Assembly (NCBI GenBank): GCA_016794595.1
Contig: JAEUJN010000053.1
Span: 1 to 32,230 of the forward strand
Length of the DNA stretch: 32,230 nucleotides
Reading direction: 5' to 3'
Source of the DNA: Kineosporiaceae bacterium
GTDB lineage: Bacteria; Actinomycetota; Actinomycetes; Actinomycetales; Kineosporiaceae
Of this stretch, positions 20,295 through 32,230 are shown one piece after another. Position 1 is the stretch's first letter. Every line of letters starts with the position of its first letter. Below the pieces are notes generated by a model. That model ran no database searches and was not told where the DNA came from. It was given only the letters and a program-made list of their open reading frames with translations. The translations under genes and the position numbers were made by a program.

Positions 20295-22105
20295 GCCACG
20301 ATCGTGCCACGTCTCGCCCGATCCTCGGACCCGGGCGGGTCAAGCGCACGATCGGCTCCGGCTGTGGCCAGCAGTTCCTCGGCGTGGGCCTGGGCGCTGT
20401 CGGAGTCGGCGAGTCCGCCGAGCATCCTGGCCAGCTCGCGCACCCGGCCATTTCGGTCCAGGTGGGTCACCCCGCTCTCGGTCACCTCCCCGCTGACCGC
20501 CTTGGTGACCACCAGGTGGCGATCGGCGTAAGCGGCCACCTGCGGAAGGTGAGTGACCACGAGCACCTGCGCCGTCCTGGCCAGCCGCGCCAGCCGCCGT
20601 CCGATGCCCAGGGCCGCCTGCCCGCCCACGCCCGCATCCACCTCGTCGAAGACGAACGTCGGCACCGGATCGGCCCCGCCGAGAACCACCTCGAGTCCCA
20701 GCATGACCCTCGACAGTTCCCCTCCGGAGGCGCCCTTGGCCAGCGGTCGTGCCGGCGCGCCCCGGTGCGGGACGAGCAGCAACTCGACCTCGTCCACACC
20801 GTCCGGGCCTGCGGCCAGCAGCTGGGGGGATCCGTCGAGCTCGACCCCCAGCCCCTGCTCGTCGGGTCGTTGGCGGACCTCCACGACGAGCTCGGCGTGC
20901 GGCATCGCGAGCTCGGTCAGCTCCCGGCTCACCGCCTCCCCCAGGCTGCCGGCGGCCAGCCGGCGCGCCCGACTGATCCGGGCGGCCAGGGCTCCCAGCT
21001 CGGTGCGCAGCTCCTCCCGCTCGGTGACCAGGGCGAGGCTGCGGTCCTGGTCGCCGTCCAGCTCGAGCAACCGCAGCCCCGAGCTGCGCGCCCATTCCAG
21101 CACGGCGTCCAGGTCCGGGCCGTAGGCCCGGGTCAGGCCGGACAGCTCCGAGCGCCGTTCCTCCACCGCGGCCAGCCGCGCGGGGTCGGCCTCGATCCGT
21201 TCGGTGTACGAGGCGCACTCGGCGGCCACGTCGGTGGCCAGCACGCACAGCTCGCGCAACCGGTCGGCGAGCCCCGCGAGTTGGGCGTCGTGCTCCCGCA
21301 CCTGGTCGAGCGCCTGGCGCGCGCTGGTCAACAGGGCGACGGCGTCCGGTTCACCGGCCGCGGTGTCCTCCCGCCCGGTCAGGGCTGCCTGGGCGATCGC
21401 GGACGCCGTGCGCAGTTCCTCGGCGTGCCCCAGGCGCTCGGACTCGGCGCGCAGGTCCTGGTCCTCACCGGGCCGGGGATCGACCCGTTCCACCTCGGCC
21501 AGTCCCAGCCGGAGCAGCTCTGCCTCCTGGGCGCGCTCGCGCGCCTGGGTGCGGATCTCGTGCAGTTCCTCCTCCACCACCCGCAGGCGCTGCCAGCGCT
21601 CGCGGTACCCGGCCAGGGGTTCGGCGACCTCGGCGCCGGCGAAGCGATCCAGCGTCTGGCGCTGGCGCGTCGTGGACCGCAGGCGCAATTGCTCGCTCTG
21701 GCCGTGGACGGCGATGAGGTCCTCGGCGAGTTCGGCGAGCAGCGACACCGGCGCCGAGCGCCCACCGACGTGCCCCCGGCTGCGACCCTCGGCGCCGACG
21801 GTGCGGGACACGATGAGCTCGGCGGCGCCGTCGTCGAGCTCGTCCAGTTCGGCTCCGGCCTCGCGGACCCGTTCGGCCACCACCCCGGTCGACGGGATCG
21901 CGATCCTGCCCTCGACCAGGGCGCTGCTCTGCCCGCTCCGGACGGCGCCGGCGTCGGCCCGGCCTCCGAACAGCAGTCCCAGCCCGGTCACCACCATCGT
22001 CTTGCCGGCGCCGGTCTCCCCGGTGACCACGGTCAGTCCCGGACCCAGCTCGAGCACGGCCTCGTTGATCACACCGAGGCCGCGCAGGCGCATCTCCAGC
22101 AGCAC
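20291..22105 (-). CDS. recN: DNA repair protein RecN
   Basis: SMC-like ATPase involved in double-strand-break repair. The ABC-type head is split at the two ends: Walker A GETGAGKT at 29-36, then a coiled-coil middle (about 160-370), then the signature ASGGELSRVMLGLE, Walker B TFVFDEVDAGVGG and the closing VLVVTHLPQVAAYAD. Length of 604 residues is slightly above the usual 550-590. The start at GTG 22105 gives LLEMRLRGLGVI, matching the family N-terminus; ATG 22093 would remove the first strand. An 86-nt gap to nadK holds no SOS-type GAAC-N4-GTTC box that I can see, so any SOS promoter is not evident. Confidence 0.95.
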   Translation of the reverse strand: MLLEMRLRGLGVINEAVLELGPGLTVVTGETGAGKTMVVTGLGLLFGGRADAGAVRSGQSSALVEGRIAIPSTGVVAERVREAGAELDELDDGAAELIVSRTVGAEGRSRGHVGGRSAPVSLLAELAEDLIAVHGQSEQLRLRSTTRQRQTLDRFAGAEVAEPLAGYRERWQRLRVVEEELHEIRTQARERAQEAELLRLGLAEVERVDPRPGEDQDLRAESERLGHAEELRTASAIAQAALTGREDTAAGEPDAVALLTSARQALDQVREHDAQLAGLADRLRELCVLATDVAAECASYTERIEADPARLAAVEERRSELSGLTRAYGPDLDAVLEWARSSGLRLLELDGDQDRSLALVTEREELRTELGALAARISRARRLAAGSLGEAVSRELTELAMPHAELVVEVRQRPDEQGLGVELDGSPQLLAAGPDGVDEVELLLVPHRGAPARPLAKGASGGELSRVMLGLEVVLGGADPVPTFVFDEVDAGVGGQAALGIGRRLARLARTAQVLVVTHLPQVAAYADRHLVVTKAVSGEVTESGVTHLDRNGRVRELARMLGGLADSDSAQAHAEELLATAGADRALDPPGSEDRARRGTIVA

Positions 22106-22191
22106 GCCACCAGACTAGGCACTCGACGCGTGCCCGCGGCGCTTACCCACAACCCGGGGCGAGCGCGCCGCCGACCGTGCCGGGGTGGCGC

Positions 22192-23103
22192 TCAGCCCTG
22201 CTCGTGCTTGCCCCGGCCTCGCCACCCGTGCACCGGCAGGCCGAACTTGGCCACCAACCGGTCCGTGAACGGGGGGCGGGCCAGGCGGGCCAGGCGCACC
22301 GGCAAGGGGGAGCGGCGAACCTCCACCCGGGATCCGGTGGGCAGCTCGATGCTGCGCCGCCCGTCGCACCAGAGCACCGCCGCGTCGTGCGAGACGATCT
22401 CGATCGCCGGCACCGAGGTGGGTGCGACCACCAGCGGCCGGGCGAAGAGGGCATGCGCACTGATCGGTACCAGCAGCAGCGCCTCCACCTCGGGCCAGAC
22501 CACGGGGCCGCCGGCCGAGAACGCGTAGGCCGTCGACCCCGTCGGCGTGGCCAAGACGATTCCGTCGCACCCGAACTCGGTCACCGGGCGGCCGTCGACC
22601 TCCAGCACCAGCTCGATCATGTGGCGACGGTCGGCCTTCTCGATGCTGGCCTCGTTCACCGCCCAGGTGCAGCCCAGCAGCTCCTCACCGAGCATCACCT
22701 CGACGTCGAGGGTCATCCGCTCCTCGACCTCGTAGCGGCGCTGGGCGATGCGCAGGACCGTCTCGTGCAGGTCGTCGCGCTCGGCCTCGGCCAGGAACCC
22801 CACGTGCCCGATGTTGATGCCCAGCAGCGGGACGTCGCTGCCACGCACCAGCTCGGCCGCTCGCAGGATGGTGCCGTCCCCGCCCAGGACGACGACCAGC
22901 TCCGCGCCGTCCAGCGGGTTGTCGGGATCGGCCAGCTGCACAGCCGCCCGGGTGGCCTCTCCGAGTGCGGCCGCCTCCCAGGCGGGCATGATCGACCGGA
23001 TGCCGGCCAGGTCGAGCAGCCCGATCAGCTCCTCGGCAGCCCGGACGGCGGCCGGTCGGCCGGCGTGGGCGAGAATCAGCACACGGCGCTGGACGGCGGT
23101 CAC
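22192..23103 (-). CDS. nadK: NAD kinase
   Basis: Phosphorylates NAD to NADP in the cytoplasm. The phosphate-donor motif GGDGT is at 74-78, followed by NIGHVGFLAE, the NAD-binding VNEASIEK and the conserved PTGSTAYAFSAGGPVV. I set the start at GTG 23103 (303 residues), which overlaps the tlyA stop as GTGA and has GAGGAGG upstream; an extension to 23238 lies inside tlyA and is rejected. The C-terminus is basic and somewhat longer than average. The order tlyA-nadK-recN is conserved with M. tuberculosis Rv1694-Rv1696. Confidence 0.95.
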   Translation of the reverse strand: MTAVQRRVLILAHAGRPAAVRAAEELIGLLDLAGIRSIMPAWEAAALGEATRAAVQLADPDNPLDGAELVVVLGGDGTILRAAELVRGSDVPLLGINIGHVGFLAEAERDDLHETVLRIAQRRYEVEERMTLDVEVMLGEELLGCTWAVNEASIEKADRRHMIELVLEVDGRPVTEFGCDGIVLATPTGSTAYAFSAGGPVVWPEVEALLLVPISAHALFARPLVVAPTSVPAIEIVSHDAAVLWCDGRRSIELPTGSRVEVRRSPLPVRLARLARPPFTDRLVAKFGLPVHGWRGRGKHEQG

Positions 23104-23897
23104 TGGGGGCCCTCCTCGATGGCTCGCGACAGCTGCGCATCCTGCAGTGGACCGGCCCCCGCGGCCAGCCAGAGAAAGTACTCGACGTTGCCGCTGGGCC
23201 CGGGCAGCGGGCTGGCGCACACTCCGCGCACCCCCCACCCCTGCCCCGTGGCGGCGGAGGCGACCGAGCGCACCGCCTCCGCGCGATCGGCCGCGCTGCG
23301 CACCACCCCGCCGTGTCCCAGCCGTTCTCGTCCCACCTCGAATTGAGGCTTGACCATGACCACCAGGTCGGCCTCGGCCGCGCTGATCGAGATCAGGGGC
23401 GCCAGCACCAGCCGCAGCGAGATGAACGACAGGTCGGCCACCACGAGATCGGGGGCATAGGGCAACCGTTCGGGCACCAGGTCACGCACGTTGGTGCGGT
23501 CCAGCACACTCACCCGATCGTCCGAGCGCAAGGCCCAGACGAGCTGCCCGTACCCGACGTCGACCGCGATCACGTGGGCGGCCCCTCGGCGCAGCAGGAC
23601 GTCGGTGAACCCGCCGGTACTCGCCCCGGCGTCCAGGCACTGTCGGCCGGCCACCGGAACGCCGAAGGTGTCCAACGCCCCGGTCAGCTTGTGCCCGCCG
23701 CGGCTGGCGAAGTCCGGACCGCTCTCGCCCTGCCGGACGACGATCGCCACCGCCGGGTCCACCTGGGTGGCCACCTTGGTGGCGATCAGTCCCGCCACCT
23801 GCACCCGCCCGGCGGCGACCAGCTCGTCGGCGTGGCTGCGGGATCGGGCCAGGCCTCGCCGCACCAGCTCGACGTCGAGACGACGCCGCTGGGCCAC
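23100..23897 (-). CDS. tlyA: TlyA family rRNA 2'-O-methyltransferase
   Basis: Methylates ribose hydroxyls in 16S (C1409) and 23S (C1920) rRNA in mycobacteria; loss gives capreomycin resistance there. An N-terminal S4 RNA-binding domain (about 5-60) is joined to a FtsJ-like SAM methyltransferase domain. The SAM motif DAGASTGGF is at 89-97, and the expected catalytic residues are visible as Lys70 (SRGGHK), Asp155 (VADLSF), Lys183 (VKPQFE) and a Glu in the GNVEYF segment. Length 265 residues matches the family. The GTG start at 23897 has GAGGGG and GGTGAG upstream and is 4 nt from the small upstream gene. It lies within the gene train that follows the rRNA operon, whose transcripts would be its substrates. 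Confidence 0.95.
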   Translation of the reverse strand: MAQRRRLDVELVRRGLARSRSHADELVAAGRVQVAGLIATKVATQVDPAVAIVVRQGESGPDFASRGGHKLTGALDTFGVPVAGRQCLDAGASTGGFTDVLLRRGAAHVIAVDVGYGQLVWALRSDDRVSVLDRTNVRDLVPERLPYAPDLVVADLSFISLRLVLAPLISISAAEADLVVMVKPQFEVGRERLGHGGVVRSAADRAEAVRSVASAATGQGWGVRGVCASPLPGPSGNVEYFLWLAAGAGPLQDAQLSRAIEEGPQ

Positions 23898-23901
23898 GAA
23901 C

Positions 23902-24117
23902 TCACCCCTCGACGTCGGCCAGGCGGTCCTGCAGGGTGCGGTGCACGGCCTCGATCACCGGCAGCTGATCCTCCAGTGGGATCGCCGAGGCCAGGGCGAG
24001 CTCGCGCAGGACCCGGTCCAGCCCCTCGTCCCCGGTCTCGGGGAGCTCGGCGACCACCTGCCCGGCGTCGTCCGCCGCCGGCTCCTCGGGCTCCAGACCG
24101 CCCTCATCCATGACCAT
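23902..24117 (-). CDS. Small acidic conserved protein (Rv1693-like position)
   Basis: A 71-residue acidic protein with no recognisable domain. The N-terminal third is Glu/Asp/Ala-rich and probably disordered; the rest (DRVLRELALASAIPLEDQLP, then a helix ending LQDRLADVEG) looks helical. It begins at ATG 24117 with AGGAG 6 nt upstream (ATG 24111 is an in-frame alternative) and ends 4 nt before tlyA. M. tuberculosis has a small uncharacterised gene, Rv1693, at the same place between the phosphatase and tlyA, which supports a real gene. Function unknown. Confidence 0.8.
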   Translation of the reverse strand: MVMDEGGLEPEEPAADDAGQVVAELPETGDEGLDRVLRELALASAIPLEDQLPVIEAVHRTLQDRLADVEG

Positions 24118-24146
24118 GCGTGGCTCCTCTCGCTGCGTTGGTCACG

Positions 24147-25271
24147 CTATCGCGCCCACCGGCTCGCGGCCGGGAAGGTCCGGCAGGCGGAGTGGACCTC
24201 GTTCGAGGACGGCGCGAGGCCTCCGCCGTGCGCGTCCGCCCAGTTCCAGGCGGCGGCGCAGGCGGCACGCAGCAGATCCACGGGGTCCTCTCCGGTTCGG
24301 CGCACCACCAGCCGGGGCCGGACGGCGTCCGCGGCGGCCTGTTCCACCGCCACGACGGCCTGCCGGCAGCGCGCCACGACCGGGTCACCCGGTGTCACCT
24401 CCACCGCTGGGTGGGTCTCCAGCAACCCGGTGAGGTCTGCCGCCAGGTGATCCGGGCGGCAGGCCGGCGGAGCGCCGACCAGGTCGGCCACCCCACTCAC
24501 CCCGGTCATCACGGCCAACCCCGGCATGCCCGCCGCGCGTGCGCCCTCCAGGTCGGTGTCCAGCCGATCCCCGATCACCAGCGGACGCCGCGCGCCGAAT
24601 CTGCGCGCCGCGTCCAGGAAGGGCTCGGGCTGCGGCTTGCCGGCCACCAGATCCGGACGCCGCCCCGCGGCCGTGGCCACGGCGGCGACCAGCGAGCCGT
24701 TACCCGGCGCCGGCCCGAAGGGGGTCGGCACGGTGAGGTCGAGGTTGGTCGCCAACCAGGTCAAACCTGCCCGGACGCCGCGCGTTCCCTCCGCCAGCAG
24801 GCGCCAGGTGAGGTCGGGGTTGAAGCCCTGCGCCACGGCGCTCGGATCCTGATCCATGGTGTCGACCGGAACCAGGTCGTGGTCCACCAACGCCACGCGC
24901 AGGCCCTGACCGCCCACGACCAGAACCCGGGCACCCGGCTCCAGCTGCCGGGCCAGCAGCGCCGCGCCGACCTGGGCGGACGTCAGGACCTCCTCCACGT
25001 CGGCCGCGATCCCCAGGCGCACGAGGTGATCAGCCACGGCGTCCGGGGTGCGGCTGGCGTTGTTCGTCAGGTAACACAGACGCAGCCCGGCTGCTCGCGC
25101 CGTGGCGATCGCCTCGGGAGCTCCCGGCACCGGGTCGGGGCCGACATAGACCACGCCGTCCAGGTCCACCACCGCCAGGTCGTGGACCTCGGCCAGCGGG
25201 CCCTCACTGGGGCGAATGCCTGCCCCACCAACCTCTTCGGAGACTGGCGTGGACCCGGTGGGGCCTGTCAC
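24147..25271 (-). CDS. HAD-IIA phosphatase, possible glycerol-3-phosphate phosphatase
   Basis: Haloacid-dehalogenase family hydrolase of the NagD/PGP type. The nucleophile motif DLDG (Asp36, Asp38) is followed by the second motif YLTNNASRTP, a C2 cap region, the Lys motif GKPQPEPF and the Mg-binding GDRLDTDLEGARAAGM. The positional homologue Rv1692 is a glycerol-3-phosphate phosphatase, so a similar role in phospholipid recycling is likely but inferred. After the core, about 90 residues form a C-terminal extension (PAVEVTPGDPVVARCRQAVV onward), also part of the actinobacterial version. The GTG start at 25271 has GGAGG upstream and overlaps the TPR gene stop as GTGA; length 374 residues. Confidence 0.9.
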   Translation of the reverse strand: MTGPTGSTPVSEEVGGAGIRPSEGPLAEVHDLAVVDLDGVVYVGPDPVPGAPEAIATARAAGLRLCYLTNNASRTPDAVADHLVRLGIAADVEEVLTSAQVGAALLARQLEPGARVLVVGGQGLRVALVDHDLVPVDTMDQDPSAVAQGFNPDLTWRLLAEGTRGVRAGLTWLATNLDLTVPTPFGPAPGNGSLVAAVATAAGRRPDLVAGKPQPEPFLDAARRFGARRPLVIGDRLDTDLEGARAAGMPGLAVMTGVSGVADLVGAPPACRPDHLAADLTGLLETHPAVEVTPGDPVVARCRQAVVAVEQAAADAVRPRLVVRRTGEDPVDLLRAACAAAWNWADAHGGGLAPSSNEVHSACRTFPAASRWAR

Positions 25272-26893
25272 TGCTCGTCCTCCAGGTCGAACAGTTCCGG
25301 CTCGTCCTCTGCGCCCGCCTGGTCGGACTCGTCCGTCGGCAACGCCATTCCCGACCGTGCAGCCCAGTGGCTCGCCTCGTCCGTGCGCCCGGCTGCCGCC
25401 AGTGCGCTCGCGTACGCCGCGCGCAACCGGGATACCCATTCCTCACCGGAATCGCTCTCCAACTCCGGCAGGTGCAACATCACGACGGCCGCCTCGGGCT
25501 GGCCCAGGTCGACACGCGCACCGGCTGCCACGATGCGCAGCTCGATCCTCTCCGCCATCCCGAGCCGAGCCGCCTCGGCAGATCCGGCCAGGGCCAGCGC
25601 ACGTTCCGGCCGACCCAGGCCTCGCTCACAATCGGCCATCACGGGCAGGTGAGCCGATGAGCCGGTCAGGCGGCGCATGGTGCGCAGCTCGGCCAACGCC
25701 TGGGCGTAGCGGCCGGTGTGATACGCGGCGAGGCCCACGGCCTCCCGCACCACGCCGATGCGCGCGCCCCGGGCCCGCGCCGCCAGCGCGTGCTCCCAGG
25801 CACGCTCGGGCTCGTCATCCAGCAACTGGCCGACCATCACCAGGTGACGGGCGACGAGGGCCGAACCGTGGGTCCCCAAACTCACCAGCTGCGAACGGAT
25901 CTCGCGGTCCAGCTCCCTGCCGGTGACCTCCTCGGGAATCGGCGGACCGGCCGGTGCGGGTCTAAGCCCCTGGGGGGACGCCGACCGCTCACCGTCCACA
26001 GCTCGGGGGCGACCGCCTCCTGGGCCTGAGCGGGGAGCGCTCCCCCTGGAGTCGCCGGTGCGCCTTGGCGGGCGCTCGTTCCGGCGGTCCGCCGATCCAG
26101 GCCGGGCTGCACCGCCCCACCCGTCCCGCCCCGTGGCGGGGCGGGCGGCACGCGAGTCGACAGACCGCGCCTGACGCCCGTCCGTCGAGTCGGACGGACG
26201 TCCCGATCGCTTGTCGGCAAACGGCTGACGGGTACCTCCCTGCCGTCGCGGAGCGTCCCCCACCGAACGGGAGCCACCGGGATCCCCGCTCGCACGGGGC
26301 CCGCTCCGTGGCGACGCCGGGCGACCCGGGCCGCCAGGGCGACGCGGTCCGCGAAACTCACCGCGACGCGCCTGCTCAGGACCGCTCGACCCCCGTGAGC
26401 CGCCGCTCGCGACGCCCCCACGCGATCCGGCCGCGTCTCCCGCATCCGGCGAACCGCCCCTCGGGGTCCCCCCACGCGCTCCCCCGGAGCCACTGCCCCC
26501 GCGGGACGCACTCCTGGGCCCACTCCCGCGGGACGCCGACGAATCACCCGCACCACGCGAGCCCCTGCCACCACGCGAGCCACTCGCCGGCGCGCCACCA
26601 CGCGATCCGGCCGAACCACCTGCGCCACGCGAACCACTCCACGGGCCGGACCCCCGTGATCCCGCTGACCCACCGCTGCCACGCGAACCACCCGACGCCG
26701 CGCCCCCCTGGGATCCGGCCGGACCACCGCTGCCACCCGAACCGCCCCTGGGCGCACCGCCGCCCGAGGCCCCCCGCGGAGCACCTCCGGGAGTCGAGGA
26801 GCCCCAGGCGCCGCGTTGGCCCCCAGCGCCCGTCCTGGGCCGACGCGCGCCGCCACCACCACGACTCGCATCGCCCCGGCTGTTCTCGTCCAT
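25268..26893 (-). CDS. TPR-like protein with long Gly/Ser/Arg-rich disordered N-terminus
   Basis: 541 residues. The first 310 or so are extremely low in complexity: Gly, Ser, Arg, Ala and Pro in repeats such as GGSAGSRG and RGGSGSGGARGG, similar in feel to RGG/SRG RNA-binding tails. Residues about 323-541 are ordered and helical (VTGRELDREIRSQLVSLG; AREAVGLAAY-type helical pairs; YAQALAELRTMRRLTG), typical of a TPR repeat protein, with an acidic C-terminal tail. The C-terminal part corresponds to the conserved actinobacterial protein at the Rv1691 position; function unknown. The start is ATG 26893 (GTG 26896 possible) behind AGGAG. An upstream extension would run into the rRNA terminator. It is the first gene after 5S, and its stop overlaps the HAD gene. 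Confidence 0.85.
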   Translation of the reverse strand: MDENSRGDASRGGGGARRPRTGAGGQRGAWGSSTPGGAPRGASGGGAPRGGSGGSGGPAGSQGGAASGGSRGSGGSAGSRGSGPWSGSRGAGGSAGSRGGAPASGSRGGRGSRGAGDSSASRGSGPRSASRGGSGSGGARGGTPRGGSPDAGDAAGSRGGVASGGSRGSSGPEQARRGEFRGPRRPGGPGRPASPRSGPRASGDPGGSRSVGDAPRRQGGTRQPFADKRSGRPSDSTDGRQARSVDSRAARPATGRDGWGGAARPGSADRRNERPPRRTGDSRGSAPRSGPGGGRPRAVDGERSASPQGLRPAPAGPPIPEEVTGRELDREIRSQLVSLGTHGSALVARHLVMVGQLLDDEPERAWEHALAARARGARIGVVREAVGLAAYHTGRYAQALAELRTMRRLTGSSAHLPVMADCERGLGRPERALALAGSAEAARLGMAERIELRIVAAGARVDLGQPEAAVVMLHLPELESDSGEEWVSRLRAAYASALAAAGRTDEASHWAARSGMALPTDESDQAGAEDEPELFDLEDEQ

Positions 26894-26944
26894 CACCCTC
26901 GGCTCCTCTCGTTCGGCGCCCGAACCGAGCCACCGGCAAAACAC

Positions 26945-26978
26945 CGATGGCGGCCACCCGCACGGGTGGCCGCCATCG
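26945..26978 (-). terminator. Intrinsic terminator of the rRNA operon
   Basis: A perfect 15-bp stem (26945-26959 with 26964-26978) around the loop GCAC lies 10 nt past 5S. On the minus strand it is followed by GTGTTTTGCC, a short T-run. A second small dyad (GTTCGG 26911-26916, CCGAAC 26920-26925) sits between it and the TPR gene's ribosome binding site. Confidence 0.9.
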
Positions 26979-26987
26979 TGAAAGATG

Positions 26988-27104
26988 TCCGGCGGCGTCC
27001 TACTCTCCCACCCGGTCCCCCGGGCAGTACCATCGGCGCAGGCGGGCTTAGCTTCCGGGTTCGGAATGGAGCCGGGCGTTTCCCCGCCGCTATGGCCGCC
27101 GAAA
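26988..27104 (-). rRNA. rrf: 5S ribosomal RNA
   Basis: About 117 nt. The minus strand begins GTTTCGGCGGCCATAGCGG, carries the conserved CCCGGCTCCATTCCGAACC and GAAGCTAAGCCC, and ends GGGAGAGTAGGACGCCGCCG, whose last bases pair with the 5' end. Ends are estimated to within a few bases. Confidence 0.95.
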
Positions 27105-27177
27105 CACTATGGAGATGTCGTCGGTCACCGACCGCATCTCGGGAACCGCACAGTGGACGCGAGCAAATCTGTTGACA
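27105..27177 (-). other. 23S-5S spacer with 3' arm of the 23S processing stem
   Basis: Short spacer without a tRNA. Positions 27144-27165 are the reverse complement, with one G-U wobble, of 30287-30308 on the other side of 23S. The two would therefore form a 22-bp stem enclosing pre-23S, the expected substrate for RNase III cleavage. Confidence 0.8.
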
Positions 27178-32153
<4,976 letters not shown>

Positions 32154-32230
32154 TGGAGTTTTAAATCCTTGTATGCGTTGGTCGCAGCACGCATACTCGC
32201 TGTCTATTGACTGGCTTGTTGTTTCTCTTA
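32154..32230 (-). other. Partial rRNA operon leader
   Basis: The 77 nt upstream of 16S to the window edge. A small hairpin is present (GTATGCGT 32171-32178 with ACGCATAC 32189-32196). I see no clear -10/-35 pair, so the rRNA promoters are probably beyond the window. Confidence 0.6.

Noticed and set aside
22106-22191. SOS (LexA) box before recN
   Set aside because: No GAAC-N4-GTTC or close variant found in the gap.
26400-26850. Dispersed CCACGCGAACCAC-like repeats as a mobile or CRISPR element
   Set aside because: They are the codon-level trace of Gly/Ser/Arg peptide repeats in the TPR protein and stay in frame.

Overview
This is a high-GC chromosomal window from an actinomycete (Actinomycetota). 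Evidence for that: GC-rich codon use with many GTG starts; an rRNA operon with no tRNA in the 16S-23S spacer; the spacer motif GAGAACTGCACAGTGG; and a gene order that matches, gene by gene, the Mycobacterium tuberculosis block Rv1691-Rv1713 (TPR protein, HAD phosphatase, small protein, tlyA, NAD kinase, recN, steA, steB/mctB, pyrG, NUDIX, xerD, parA, scpA, scpB, rluB, cmk, der). The 16S looks like Micrococcales or Kineosporiales, but I cannot place it further by eye.

Layout: everything except the first gene is on the minus strand, so biological order runs from right to left. At the right end is an rRNA operon (16S about 32153-30632, 23S about 30273-27178, 5S about 27104-26988) closed by an intrinsic terminator (26945-26978). 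Next comes a long, tightly packed gene train from 26893 to 10987: a TPR protein with a 310-residue disordered Gly/Ser/Arg tail, a HAD phosphatase, a 71-residue protein, tlyA, nadK, recN, steA, steB, an MraY-like phospho-sugar transferase, a MurJ-like flippase fused to a GT4 glycosyltransferase, pyrG, a NUDIX ADP-ribose hydrolase and xerD. Many junctions are 4-nt GTGA overlaps. A hairpin at 10914-10954 ends this unit. After a 290-nt spacer carrying a promoter candidate and a 9-bp repeat array comes parA-scpA-scpB-rluB-tyrA, ending at a perfect 20-bp-arm palindrome (5992-6035). An MFS transporter, cmk and der follow. A convergent plus-strand GGDEF-EAL protein fills the left edge.

Functionally the window mixes ribosome production and modification (rrn, tlyA, rluB, der), DNA repair and chromosome segregation (recN, xerD, parA, scpAB), nucleotide and cofactor supply (pyrG, cmk, nadK, NUDIX), aromatic amino-acid synthesis (tyrA), and cell envelope and cell separation (steA, steB, MraY-like, MurJ-GT4).

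Most of this is a conserved actinobacterial housekeeping neighbourhood. The best candidate for something undescribed is 14345-20294. There, septum/cell-separation proteins SteA and SteB sit directly beside a three-activity set (prenyl-phosphate sugar-1-phosphate transferase-like, GT4 glycosyltransferase, MOP-type flippase) that could make, extend and flip a lipid-linked glycan. The last two activities are fused in one 912-residue polypeptide. That function is inferred from families and neighbourhood, not demonstrated.
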